From JBARCX01 sp049794535 (lineage in GTDB: Bacteria > Pseudomonadota > Gammaproteobacteria > Xanthomonadales > Rhodanobacteraceae): a stretch of DNA of 9,578 nt. The position numbers and the translations under genes were made by a program. Below, in pieces: positions 1 to 6,817 of the stretch. A model generated the notes under the pieces. That model was given only the letters and a program-made list of their open reading frames with translations. It was not told the origin of the DNA and searched no databases. How positions within the stretch are numbered: position 1 is the first letter of the stretch; each line of letters opens with the position of its first letter. The stretch spans positions 1 through 9,578 of the forward strand of contig JBARCX010000393.1 of the NCBI GenBank assembly GCA_049794535.1. The letters run 5' to 3'.

Positions 1-1
1 A

Positions 2-991
2 CCTGCAGCAGCGGTTGCTCCGGTGGCTCCGGCCAAGCCGGTTACCAAGCCTGTCGTGCACAAGCCGGCAACACCGGCGCCCGCACCTGAAGAGCCGTGG
101 TACATGCAGATTTGGGTACTGGCTGCGGGTGCTGTGGCGGTAGTGCTACTGCTTCTGCTCGCCCTGCGTGGTCGCCGTAAGCCCGCGGTTGCCAAGACTG
201 CCGTCGCAGCGTCGTCGGCTTCGCTGGCGGATCGTTTCGGTACGGCACCGTCTGCCGCTTCCGCTAACAGTCTCGATCCGGATCAGGATGAGTTGCTTGA
301 CCAACTGGCAGAGCATCCGGACGACGTTGGCCTGCATCTGGAGTTGGTCAGCCTGTATTACAGCCGTCGCGACGTCGATCACTTCGAAGCCGCGGCCGAG
401 GCGATGCACGCTCACGTCACCCATGCCGATCAAGACGAATGGCAGGATGTGGTGCACATGGGCGAGGATCTGGTGCCCGGTCATCCGTTGTTCGCGCACG
501 CTGCGCCGCCTTCGCCGCCGCCGTTGCCCCCGCAGAACGAAGACGAGCACGAAGCGCTGCATCACTTTGATCTGGACAGCTATGCCACCGAGCCAGCGCA
601 GGATCAGCATGATGCGGCAGCGGCAAACCGTCCGAAGGTGAGCGAGTATCACTACGACTTCGACCTGACGCCGAAGCAGACGGAAGCTGCTGCAGCGGCA
701 AAGCATCACGAGTCGGCCTCGGCTTCTGCCGTATCCTCGGATGACGAGACGGTGGTTTCCAACTGGAAGTTCGATGAATCTGCGGAACCAACGCATGCTC
801 ATGCTGAATCTGGGGAGCATGAGTTCGGCGAGCTGCAGGACGATCCGATCGACACCAAGCTGGATCTTGCACGTGCCTACCTCGACATGGGCGACCCGGA
901 CGGCGCTCGCGCCATGCTCGACGAGGTGATGAACGAGGGTAGCCAGATGCAGCGTGACGTGGCCAAGGGTTTGCTGGCCAAGCTGCGCTGA
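2..991 (+). CDS. fimV: FimV-like polar hub protein, C-terminal part (5' end outside window)
   Basis: The reading frame is open from the first full codon, so this is the 3' part of a longer gene. It opens with a Pro/Ala/Lys-rich linker, then one membrane segment (about nt 101-170, rich in V and L) followed by a basic RGRRK stop-transfer patch. A long acidic, His- and Ala-rich cytoplasmic region follows, with a short TPR-like helical stretch at about nt 284-487. The last 50 residues (about nt 839-988) match the conserved FimV C-terminal domain: DDPIDTKLDLARAYLDMGD, then GARAMLDEV and a basic end. FimV/TspA proteins carry an N-terminal periplasmic LysM region (not visible here) and organise the pole for type IV pili and c-di-GMP signalling. 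The truA neighbour agrees with the fimV-truA order known from Pseudomonas. Low-complexity acidic linkers are normal for the family. Confidence 0.9.
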   Translation, partial: PAAAVAPVAPAKPVTKPVVHKPATPAPAPEEPWYMQIWVLAAGAVAVVLLLLLALRGRRKPAVAKTAVAASSASLADRFGTAPSAASANSLDPDQDELLDQLAEHPDDVGLHLELVSLYYSRRDVDHFEAAAEAMHAHVTHADQDEWQDVVHMGEDLVPGHPLFAHAAPPSPPPLPPQNEDEHEALHHFDLDSYATEPAQDQHDAAAANRPKVSEYHYDFDLTPKQTEAAAAAKHHESASASAVSSDDETVVSNWKFDESAEPTHAHAESGEHEFGELQDDPIDTKLDLARAYLDMGDPDGARAMLDEVMNEGSQMQRDVAKGLLAKLR

Positions 992-1010
992 TTAAACGCG
1001 ATAGGGATCG

Positions 1011-1047
1011 ATGACATCGGGCCGGCCTTGCCGGCCCGATGTCGTTT
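1011..1047 (+). terminator. Intrinsic terminator after fimV
   Basis: A perfect 14-bp stem, GACATCGGGCCGGC (1013-1026) pairing with 1030-1043, encloses a CTT loop and is followed by GTTT. It begins 21 nt after the fimV stop codon. The T tract is short, but the stem is very stable. It separates fimV from truA, so truA-trpF probably has its own promoter in 1048-1103 or relies on read-through. Confidence 0.7.
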
Positions 1048-1103
1048 AGGGCCCGCACTCTTGGGGCTGTTACGCTTCACACTTTCCGATTCAACTGTTT
1101 CCC

Positions 1104-1871
1104 ATGCGCATTGCTTTAGGCATCGAATACGACGGCACTGACTTTCTTGGCTGGCAACGGCTGAGCCATGGCGCCACGGTGCAGGGGGCGCTCGAGCAGG
1201 CGTTGTCTTTTGTCGCTGCGCATCCCATCGAAGTGACGTGTGCCGGGCGTACGGATGCTGGTGTGCATGGTCGCTGCCAGGTAGTGCATTTCGATACCGA
1301 CGTGCAGCGCGATATGCGCGGCTGGATTCTTGGCGGGTGCTCCAATCTGCCTGCCAGTGTGGCGGTGTTGTGGGCGCAGCCGGTGAATGGGGAGTTTCAT
1401 GCGCGCTTCTCCGCGCGCAGTCGTCGCTATCGCTACACCATTCTGAATCGACCGGTGCGTGCAGCGCTGGATGCGCGCTATGTAACCTGGGAGCGCCACG
1501 CGCTGGACGCCGCGCGCATGCACGAGGCAGCACAGGTGTTGATCGGCGAGCATGATTTCAGCGCATTCCGCGCGATCTCCTGCCAGGCAGCGCATGCACG
1601 CCGTTGCGTACTGGCAGTGAGCGTGCGACGCGAAGACGAGCGCGTTATCGTCGAGATCGAAGCGAATGCATTCCTGCATCACATGGTGCGCAACATCGTC
1701 GGCTCGCTGCTGCCGATCGGTCGGGGCGAGCAGCCTGTCACCTGGATGGCGGAGTTGCTGGCAGGTCGCAATCGCGAAGTGGCCGGCCCCACCGCATTGT
1801 CCTCAGGCCTGACTTTTATCGGTCCGCGTTACGAAGCGCACTGGGGTCTGCCGGTGGAGGTGAGTCAATGA
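1104..1871 (+). CDS. truA: tRNA pseudouridine(38-40) synthase TruA
   Basis: The 255-residue product is close to the usual TruA length. TruA converts U38, U39 and U40 of the tRNA anticodon stem-loop to pseudouridine in the cytoplasm. The signature AGRTDAGVHG lies at residues 47-56, with catalytic Asp51 (equivalent to Asp60 in E. coli). The N-terminal YDGTDFLGWQ (9-18), the FHARFSA/RRYRY block in the middle and the C-terminal FLHHMVRNIVGSLL and AGPTA segments are all present. The segment after the catalytic motif (GGCSNLPASV) looks slightly compact compared with the usual form. ATG 1104 is the only start that keeps the family N-terminus, although no convincing Shine-Dalgarno sequence precedes it. 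The gene overlaps trpF by 4 bp, so the two are expected to be co-transcribed and translationally coupled. Confidence 0.95.
   Translation: MRIALGIEYDGTDFLGWQRLSHGATVQGALEQALSFVAAHPIEVTCAGRTDAGVHGRCQVVHFDTDVQRDMRGWILGGCSNLPASVAVLWAQPVNGEFHARFSARSRRYRYTILNRPVRAALDARYVTWERHALDAARMHEAAQVLIGEHDFSAFRAISCQAAHARRCVLAVSVRREDERVIVEIEANAFLHHMVRNIVGSLLPIGRGEQPVTWMAELLAGRNREVAGPTALSSGLTFIGPRYEAHWGLPVEVSQ
1856..1863 (+). promoter_or_regulatory. Strong ribosome binding site of trpF inside truA
   Basis: GGAGGTGA lies 4 nt before ATG 1868, within the last codons of truA. It fixes the trpF start at 1868 rather than at upstream in-frame starts, and with the ATGA overlap it suggests coupled translation. Confidence 0.8.
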
Positions 1872-2509
1872 CTACGCCCTCAACAACGACACGCATCAAA
1901 TGCTGCGGTATGACGCGCGTGGAAGATGCGTTGCTTGCCGCCTCGCTGGGTGTGGATGCCATCGGCATGGTATTCACCGCGCGCAGCAAGCGCTGCGTAT
2001 CGATCGCGCAAGCGCAGGCGATTCGTCAGTCGCTGCCGCCCTTTGTCAGCACTGTGGCCTTGTTTATGGACGACGAGGCATCGTTCGTGCGCGAGGTGCT
2101 CGCCGCGATACAGCCCGATCTTCTGCAGTTTCACGGCGACGAGCGCGACGACTGGTGCGCACAATTCGATCACCGTTATCTCAAGGCCATCGCGATGGGC
2201 GAGGGCGCAGCAGCGTTACCGCGCTTGCGTGAATATCCACGCGCCACTGGATTGCTGCTGGATGGCCACGGCCTCGGTGAGGCAGGAGGCAGTGGCAAAG
2301 CGTTCGATTGGTCGTTGATGCCACGTGATCTGACGCAGCCATTGATCCTGGCCGGCGGCCTGCATGCCGGCAACGTGGCAGCGGCGATCCGCACGGCACG
2401 ACCATGGGCCGTCGACGTAGCCAGCGGGATCGAGTCGGCACCTGGCATCAAGGATGCGGAACGCATGCGTGCCTTCGTGGCCGCCGTGCGCGAAGCGGAT
2501 ATCACTTGA
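1868..2509 (+). CDS. trpF: Phosphoribosylanthranilate isomerase TrpF
   Basis: The 213-residue product is a single (beta/alpha)8 barrel of normal length for monofunctional TrpF, which performs the Amadori rearrangement of PRA to CdRP in tryptophan synthesis. Visible family motifs are KCCGMTR near the N-terminus (catalytic Cys13, in place of the usual K-I-C-G), QFHG (87-90), LLLD with general-acid Asp132, the glycine loop GGSGKAFDW (140-148), LAGGL (161-165) and the phosphate-binding VDVASGIES (182-190). The start at 1868 is set by the ribosome site at 1856-1863 and overlaps the truA stop. The gene lies apart from trpBA, with the divergent regulator gene between them, so it is probably not under the same operator. 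It ends 11 bp from the stop of the convergent trpI with no hairpin terminator between them. Confidence 0.95.
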   Translation: MTTPSTTTRIKCCGMTRVEDALLAASLGVDAIGMVFTARSKRCVSIAQAQAIRQSLPPFVSTVALFMDDEASFVREVLAAIQPDLLQFHGDERDDWCAQFDHRYLKAIAMGEGAAALPRLREYPRATGLLLDGHGLGEAGGSGKAFDWSLMPRDLTQPLILAGGLHAGNVAAAIRTARPWAVDVASGIESAPGIKDAERMRAFVAAVREADIT

Positions 2510-2520
2510 GCGCTGACATA

Positions 2521-3411
2521 TCAGCCAGCGCCAAGCTCTGCCTGTAGCCACTGCACCAACGCGCTGATGCGTTGGTCGTTGGCACGGCGCGGCGCGCATA
2601 ACACCCACGCTGCACGCGTCTTGCGAAAGCCCCATGGTGCGGCGAGACGTCCGGCTGCCAGATCATCGGTGACCAACGGCTGCGGTGCGATGGCCACGCC
2701 AAGGCCAGCCACCGCCGCTTCCAGCAAGTAATACAGATGCTCGAAGCCCTGGCCGTAACGTAACGTGCGCGGATCGATCCGCTCGGCACGTGCCCAGGCC
2801 GGCCATGCCTGTGGGCGCGAAGTCGTGTGCAACAAGGGTTGTTCGCACAGCGCGTTTGGACCAGCTGTGCTCAACCGTTTGAAATCCGGATGACGTGGAC
2901 TGAGCACCGGGCCGATGCGCTCCGGCGCCAGCACATGGACTTGCCACTCCGCAGGCCAGGGCGGCTCGGCCAGCAACAGGGCAGCGTCCAGGCCAGGGAG
3001 TGTCGGCTCGGGTGAACCTTCGCTCGCGGATAGGTGAAGTTTCAGGCCTGGTAGATCGCGACCCAGCTTTTCGAGCCGGGGAATAACCCAGCGCGCGAGT
3101 AGGCTCCCCGAGCAGCCCAGTACGAACGGAGCTTGCGCGGTGGCGTGGCGCAACTCGCCGCATACGTCGCGCAATTGCTCGAATACAGCTGCAGTGGTGT
3201 CACGTAGGCGCAAGCCGGCTGGGGTGAGGGCCAGACCTCGCCCCTGACGGCTAAACAAGGCAACGCCAAGCTCGGCCTCCAATGCACGGATCTGCCGACT
3301 CACCGCGCCGTGGGTTACGTGCAATTCGCTCGCCGCCCGACTCATGTTTTCCAGGCGTGCCATGGCTTCAAAGGCGCGAAGGGCATTCAGTGATGGCAGT
3401 TCGCGGGACAT
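2521..3411 (-). CDS. trpI: LysR-type regulator, TrpI-like activator of trpBA
   Basis: The 296-residue product has the LysR-family layout. A winged helix-turn-helix occupies about residues 8-65 (LNALRAFEAMARLENMSRAA, with recognition helix THGAVSRQIRALE at 33-45), followed by a periplasmic-binding-like effector domain. It belongs to the GcvA/AmpR/TrpI branch. Segments such as LARWVIPRLEKL, AEPPWPAEWQV, TSRPQAWPAWA, YGQGFEHLYYLLEAAVAGLG and DDLAAGRLAAPWGF match my memory of Pseudomonas TrpI closely. TrpI activates trpBA in response to indoleglycerol phosphate and represses its own gene. The divergent position next to trpB is exactly the Pseudomonas arrangement and is the strongest support for the name. 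ATG 3411 gives the standard MxRELPSLNALRAFE start but lacks a clear Shine-Dalgarno sequence. A general GcvA-like regulator is the alternative, judged less likely. Confidence 0.85.
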   Translation of the reverse strand: MSRELPSLNALRAFEAMARLENMSRAASELHVTHGAVSRQIRALEAELGVALFSRQGRGLALTPAGLRLRDTTAAVFEQLRDVCGELRHATAQAPFVLGCSGSLLARWVIPRLEKLGRDLPGLKLHLSASEGSPEPTLPGLDAALLLAEPPWPAEWQVHVLAPERIGPVLSPRHPDFKRLSTAGPNALCEQPLLHTTSRPQAWPAWARAERIDPRTLRYGQGFEHLYYLLEAAVAGLGVAIAPQPLVTDDLAAGRLAAPWGFRKTRAAWVLCAPRRANDQRISALVQWLQAELGAG

Positions 3412-3416
3412 CTCTT

Positions 3417-3435
3417 ATGTGAGTTTTTCTGACAT
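3417..3435. promoter_or_regulatory. Candidate TrpI recognition site (LysR box)
   Basis: ATGTGAG (3417-3423) and CTGACAT (3429-3435) form a 19-bp dyad with one mismatch. It contains the LysR-type T-N11-A pattern as ATGT-N11-ACAT. Its centre (3426) is about 64 bp upstream of the predicted trpBA start (~3490), where LysR regulators keep their high-affinity site. It lies only 5 bp upstream of the trpI start codon, which fits autorepression. Binding by TrpI is inferred. Confidence 0.5.
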
Positions 3436-3440
3436 GTTGG

Positions 3441-3455
3441 AGCGATCTTATCGCT
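3441..3455. promoter_or_regulatory. Candidate TrpI activation site (second dyad)
   Basis: AGCGAT-CTT-ATCGCT is a perfect interrupted 15-bp palindrome centred at 3448, 22 bp (about two helical turns) from the first dyad and about 42 bp upstream of the predicted trpBA start. That is the usual place for the inducer-dependent activation site next to the -35 region. A run of six T (3455-3460) follows, so the segment also resembles a small terminator, but a regulatory site explains it better. Confidence 0.4.
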
Positions 3456-3483
3456 TTTTTCGGCAAGTGCGCTGCGCTAGGGT
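3456..3483 (+). promoter_or_regulatory. Candidate trpBA promoter
   Basis: TTTTTC (3456-3461) and TAGGGT (3478-3483) are separated by 16 bp. The -10 is fair and the -35 poor, as expected for an activator-dependent promoter. The predicted start is near 3490. Assigned by eye from spacing relative to the two dyads. Confidence 0.35.
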
Positions 3484-3549
3484 GAGCGGGCTCCCATGGT
3501 GCCTTGGCGCGATGGCCGATCCAGAGAATGCGAGTTAGAGAAACGAGTC

Positions 3550-4767
3550 ATGCCGATGCCGACGATCAACGATTTCCACGCCTGGCCCGATGCGCAGGGG
3601 CGCTTTGGCAACTACGGCGGCAGCTATGTGGCCGAGACGCTGATGGCGCCGCTGGCCGAACTCACCGAGGCCTATCTGCGCCTGCGCAAAGACCCCGAGT
3701 TCGTTGCCGAGCTGGATCGCGACCTGAAGTACTACGTGGGCCGGCCCAGTCCGATCTATCACGCCGAGCGTTTGTCGCAGCATGTCGGTGGCGCGCAGAT
3801 CCTGCTCAAGCGCGAGGATCTGAATCACACCGGCGCGCACAAGATCAACAACACCGTGGGCCAGGCCTTGGTCGCCAAGCGCATGGGCAAGACCCGCATC
3901 ATCGCCGAGACGGGTGCCGGCCAGCATGGCGTGGCCAGCGCCACGGTTGCCGCGCGGCTGGGGCTGGATTGCGTGGTCTACATGGGCGCGGTGGATATCG
4001 AGCGGCAGAAGATCAACGTCTATCGCATGAAGCTGCTCGGCGCCGAAGTGGTGCCGGTGACGTCTGGCTCGAAAACGCTGAAGGATGCGCTCAACGAAGC
4101 GATGCGCGATTGGGTCACCAACGTGGCCGACACGTTCTACATCATCGGCACGGTGGCCGGCCCGCATCCGTATCCGCTGATGGTGCGCGACTTCAACGCG
4201 ATCGTTGGTCGCGAAGCACGCGTGCAGATGCTGGAGCAATTCGGTCGTCTGCCCGATGTGCTCACCGCCTGCGTCGGTGGTGGTTCGAATGCGATTGGCC
4301 TGTTCCATGAATTCCTCAACGATGCGGATGTGCGCATCGTCGGTGCCGAGGCGGCGGGTGAGGGCATTGCCACCGGACATCACGCGGCATCACTCGCCGC
4401 GGGTCGGCCCGGTGTGCTGCACGGTAATCGCACCTATGTACTGTGCGACGACAACGGCCAGATCACCGAAACGCATTCGGTTTCCGCCGGCCTCGACTAT
4501 CCGGGCGTGGGCCCCGAGCACGCCTTCCTCAAGGATGCCGGTCGCGCCGAATACGTCGGTATCACCGATGACGAGGCGTTGGAGGCGTTCCACTTGCTGG
4601 CACGCACGGAGGGCATCCTTGCGGCTTTGGAATCCAGCCATGCCGTTGCGCAGGCGATCAAGCTGGCGCGCGAATATCCCAAGGACGGCCTGGTGCTTTG
4701 CAACCTGTCCGGTCGCGGCGACAAGGACGTGCACACGATTGCCGCACGTGAAGGAGTGCAGGTATGA
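3550..4767 (+). CDS. trpB: Tryptophan synthase beta subunit TrpB
   Basis: The 405-residue product has normal TrpB length. It condenses indole, channelled from TrpA, with L-serine to form tryptophan, using PLP, in a cytoplasmic alpha2-beta2 complex. Lys98 in NHTGAHKINNT is the PLP Schiff-base lysine, Glu120 in AETGAGQHG is the catalytic glutamate, and GGGSNAIG (243-250) binds the PLP phosphate. FGNYGGSYVAETLM is the standard N-terminal motif, and LSGRGDKD lies near the C-terminus. ATG 3550 was chosen over the in-frame ATG 3496 because the extra 18 residues (VPWRDGRSREC...) do not resemble the family and 3496 falls almost at the predicted transcription start. An AGAG (3537-3540) lies 9 nt upstream. 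The stop codon overlaps the trpA start (ATGA). Transcription is probably activated by the divergent TrpI. Confidence 0.97.
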   Translation: MPMPTINDFHAWPDAQGRFGNYGGSYVAETLMAPLAELTEAYLRLRKDPEFVAELDRDLKYYVGRPSPIYHAERLSQHVGGAQILLKREDLNHTGAHKINNTVGQALVAKRMGKTRIIAETGAGQHGVASATVAARLGLDCVVYMGAVDIERQKINVYRMKLLGAEVVPVTSGSKTLKDALNEAMRDWVTNVADTFYIIGTVAGPHPYPLMVRDFNAIVGREARVQMLEQFGRLPDVLTACVGGGSNAIGLFHEFLNDADVRIVGAEAAGEGIATGHHAASLAAGRPGVLHGNRTYVLCDDNGQITETHSVSAGLDYPGVGPEHAFLKDAGRAEYVGITDDEALEAFHLLARTEGILAALESSHAVAQAIKLAREYPKDGLVLCNLSGRGDKDVHTIAAREGVQV

Positions 4768-5564
4768 GCCGCATCGATCGCCGTTTTGCGGCGCTGAAAG
4801 CCGCCGGTCGCACGGGGCTGATTCCGTTTGTCACCGCGGGTGATCCGTCGCCAGCGCATATGGTGGCGCTGATGCACGCACTGGTCGATGCCGGCGCCGA
4901 CGTGATCGAGCTCGGCGTACCGTTCTCCGACCCGATGGCCGATGGTCCGGTGATCCAACATGCGAGTGAGCGCGCGATCGCCAAGGGTGTCGGTCTCGCC
5001 GAAGTGCTCGGTTGGGTGGCGCAGTTCCGCCAGCGCGATGCGGATACGCCGATAGTGCTGATGGGTTACCTCAACCCGATCGAGATTCACGGCTATGCAC
5101 GTTTTGCCGCAGAGGCTGTGCAAGCCGGTGTAGACGGTGTGCTGTTAGTGGATTGCCCACTGGAAGAATCCGCTGTGCTTGCGCCGCTGCGCGACGCGGG
5201 CCTGCAGCAGATACTCCTTGCGGCACCCACCACCGCACCCGCGCGTATGGCGCAGCTATGCGGGGTAGCGGAGGGTTTCCTGTATTATGTGTCGTTTGCC
5301 GGCATCACCGGCGCGGGACGTTTAAGCACCACGGATATCGCCGCTCGCGTGGCAGATATCCGGGCCCGTGCCAGGGCGCCGGTTGCGGTAGGTTTCGGCG
5401 TGCGCGATGCGCAGAGCGCGAAAGCCATTGCCGGGTTTGCCGATGCAGTAGTTATCGGCAGTGCGCTGGTCGAGCGGTTGGCAGGTGCCACGGAGGCGGG
5501 TGACATCGCCGATCGTGTGCAGGCATTCCTGCAGCCGATCCGCGCCGCGCTAGATGCACGCTGA
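4764..5564 (+). CDS. trpA: Tryptophan synthase alpha subunit TrpA
   Basis: The 266-residue barrel protein cleaves indole-3-glycerol phosphate to indole and glyceraldehyde 3-phosphate and passes the indole to TrpB. Catalytic Glu49 and Asp60 lie in IELGVPFSDPMADGP with the same numbering as the Salmonella enzyme. LLVDCPLEES (127-136), YYVSFAGITG (174-183), GFGV (210-213) and IGSALV (231-236) supply the beta-contact and phosphate-binding loops. The usual D-V/L-P-xEES is DCPLEES here, a mild change. The start at 4764 overlaps the trpB stop by 4 bp and has AAGGAG (4751-4756) 7 nt upstream, so the subunits are coupled for equal production. Confidence 0.97.
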   Translation: MSRIDRRFAALKAAGRTGLIPFVTAGDPSPAHMVALMHALVDAGADVIELGVPFSDPMADGPVIQHASERAIAKGVGLAEVLGWVAQFRQRDADTPIVLMGYLNPIEIHGYARFAAEAVQAGVDGVLLVDCPLEESAVLAPLRDAGLQQILLAAPTTAPARMAQLCGVAEGFLYYVSFAGITGAGRLSTTDIAARVADIRARARAPVAVGFGVRDAQSAKAIAGFADAVVIGSALVERLAGATEAGDIADRVQAFLQPIRAALDAR

Positions 5565-5592
5565 GGCGGTCACCTGACCGCTTCAGGTCAGG
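5563..5592 (+). other. Two mutually exclusive hairpins between trpA and accD
   Basis: Hairpin 1 pairs 5563-5571 with 5576-5584 (GAGGCGGTC/GACCGCTTC, one G-T pair, loop ACCT). Hairpin 2 pairs CCTGACC (5573-5579) with GGTCAGG (5586-5592), loop GCTTCA. They share 5573-5584, so only one can form at a time. Neither is followed by a T run. They lie just upstream of the accD ribosome site GAGGTG (5600-5605). Function is unknown; RNA processing or control of accD translation are possibilities. Confidence 0.4.
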
Positions 5593-5610
5593 AACGTTTG
5601 AGGTGTCGTA

Positions 5611-6480
5611 ATGAACTGGCTACAGAAAATCATGACTCCGCGCGAGCGCGCGCAGAACAACATCGCCGGCAAGGGCAAGGTGCCCGAAGGTGTATGGGAG
5701 AAGTGCGGCGGCTGCGGCACGGTGTTGTACAAGCCGGAGTTGGAACGCAACCTGATGGTTTGCCCCAAGTGCGGCCATCACCACGCCATCACTGCACGTG
5801 CACGCCTGAAGTCCTTCTTGGACGAAGGCTCGATGCAGGAGCTGTGGGCAAGCATGGAGCCCACCGATCCGCTGAAATTCCGTGACTCCAAGAAATACCG
5901 TGATCGCATCGTCGCCTCGCAAAAAGCCACCGGCGAGAAAGACGCGCTGTTGGCCATGAGCGGCAAGCTCAAGGGTCGCCCGCTGATGGCGGTGGCGTTT
6001 GAGTTTTCCTACATGGGCGGCTCGATGGGTTCGGTGGTCGGTGAAAAATTCACCCGTGCCGCCGAACGCGCGCTGGCTGATCGCAGCGCGCTTGTGTGTT
6101 ATTCCGCCACCGGCGGCGCGCGCATGCAGGAGGCGTTGTTCTCGCTGATGCAGATGGCGAAGACCTCGGCCGCACTGGCGCGCATGCGCAATGCCGGCGT
6201 GCCGTACATCAGCGTGCTGACGCATCCGACCACCGGCGGCGTATCTGCCAGTCTGGGCATGCTCGGTGATATCAACGTGGCCGAGCCGAAGGCGCTGATC
6301 GGTTTCGCCGGCCCGCGCGTGATCGAGCAGACCGTGCGCGAAACGTTGCCGGAAGGCTTCCAGCGTTCCGAGTTCCTGCTTGAGCATGGTGCCATCGACA
6401 TGATCGTCGACCGCCGCGAGATGCGCGACAAACTCGCCGACGTGCTGGGCATTTTGATGAAGGCGCCACGCGCTGCCTGA
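5611..6480 (+). CDS. accD: Acetyl-CoA carboxylase carboxyltransferase beta subunit AccD
   Basis: The 289-residue product has normal length. With AccA it transfers the carboxyl group from biotin-BCCP to acetyl-CoA, giving malonyl-CoA, the committed step of fatty acid synthesis. An N-terminal zinc ribbon is formed by Cys32, Cys35, Cys51 and Cys54 (KCGGCG and CPKCG). The crotonase-like core follows, with FEFSYMGGSMGSVVGEKF (130-147), TGGARMQE (168-174), THPTTGGVSASLGMLGD (204-220) and FAGPRVIEQT (232-241). ATG 5611 is preceded by GAGGTG at a 5-nt gap. The gene follows trpA after 46 bp with no strong terminator, so it may partly share the trpBA transcript. accA is not in the window. In E. coli the AccD zinc domain is known to bind accA/accD mRNA; whether that happens here cannot be seen. 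Confidence 0.97.
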   Translation: MNWLQKIMTPRERAQNNIAGKGKVPEGVWEKCGGCGTVLYKPELERNLMVCPKCGHHHAITARARLKSFLDEGSMQELWASMEPTDPLKFRDSKKYRDRIVASQKATGEKDALLAMSGKLKGRPLMAVAFEFSYMGGSMGSVVGEKFTRAAERALADRSALVCYSATGGARMQEALFSLMQMAKTSAALARMRNAGVPYISVLTHPTTGGVSASLGMLGDINVAEPKALIGFAGPRVIEQTVRETLPEGFQRSEFLLEHGAIDMIVDRREMRDKLADVLGILMKAPRAA

Positions 6481-6505
6481 TTGATCATCATCGTGACGCA
6501 TGCTT

Positions 6506-6536
6506 CGATGCCGCCCTTGGGCGGCATCGTCGTTTT
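6506..6536 (+). terminator. Intrinsic terminator of accD
   Basis: A perfect 10-bp stem, CGATGCCGCC (6506-6515) with GGCGGCATCG (6520-6529), has a CTTG loop and is followed by TCG and TTTT (6533-6536). It begins 25 nt after the accD stop codon and closes the trpBA-accD unit. Confidence 0.8.
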
Positions 6537-6573
6537 CGTCTTGCGGTTTTTATCTCACGTGCGTTACGAATTG

Positions 6574-6678
6574 TTTTCCACAGCTTGTGTGGATGCCTGT
6601 CGGTAAAGCCTGTGGACAAGCCGCATTCGATGCTTTGCCGACAAGCACTTGGCACAGCGTGATGAAATTTTGCGCAGT
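6574..6678. repeat. 105-bp direct repeat A, copy 1
   Basis: About 90% identical (95 of 105 positions, no gaps) to 7071-7175. It starts with TTTTCCACA (6574-6582), then TGTGGATGC (6588-6596) and TGTGGACAA (6611-6619). The first two boxes form an inverted repeat, TCCACA-GCTTG-TGTGGA. TTTTCCACA and TGTGGACAA (reverse complement TTGTCCACA) each differ by one base from the DnaA box TTATCCACA. Homology to copy 2 stops at GCAGT (6678), where the GTAG of the REP pair begins. It shows no coding potential. Confidence 0.9.
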
Positions 6679-6753
6679 AGGTTGGGGTGAGCCTGCGAAC
6701 CCCAACGTCGGGATGCCTTGATGTTGGGTATCGCTTCGCTCCACCCAACCTAC
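6677..6753. repeat. Inverted pair of GTAG-type REP elements
   Basis: The left REP is GTAG (6677-6680) followed by a hairpin, GTTGGGG (6681-6687) with CCCCAAC (6700-6706). The right REP is the same design in inverse orientation: hairpin GTTGGGT (6723-6729) with ACCCAAC (6743-6749), then CTAC (6750-6753). A 16-bp spacer separates them. A GTAG tetranucleotide at the foot of a hairpin is the hallmark of REPs mobilised by REP-associated tyrosine transposases (RAYT), such as the SMAG repeats of Stenotrophomonas. No transposase gene is nearby, so any mobilisation would be in trans. Confidence 0.8.
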
Positions 6754-6817
6754 AACGCGCAAAGGCTCTGCTATCCACCGTCGATGCGCACGCGATATGC
6801 GTGGCGCACCTCACCCC

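Noticed and set aside
1604..1867. N-terminal extension of TrpF within truA
   Set aside because: The upstream codons are an Arg-rich shadow of truA; the ribosome site and the family N-terminus place the start at 1868.
3441..3460. Hairpin plus T6 upstream of trpB as an attenuator/terminator
   Set aside because: The stem is only 6 bp, it lies upstream of the predicted trpB transcription start, and no leader peptide with clustered Trp codons is present. The LysR activation-site explanation fits position and symmetry better.
3496..3549. N-terminal extension of TrpB from ATG 3496
   Set aside because: The 18 extra residues do not resemble TrpB, which normally begins close to the NDFHAW/GRFGNYGG region, and the codon lies almost at the predicted transcription start.
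5620..6501. Long minus-strand frame opposite accD, and similar ones opposite trpB (3535-4383) and fimV (146-820, 417-1058)
   Set aside because: They are shadows produced by the GC-rich codon pattern of the real genes; their translations are His/Arg-rich and resemble no family.
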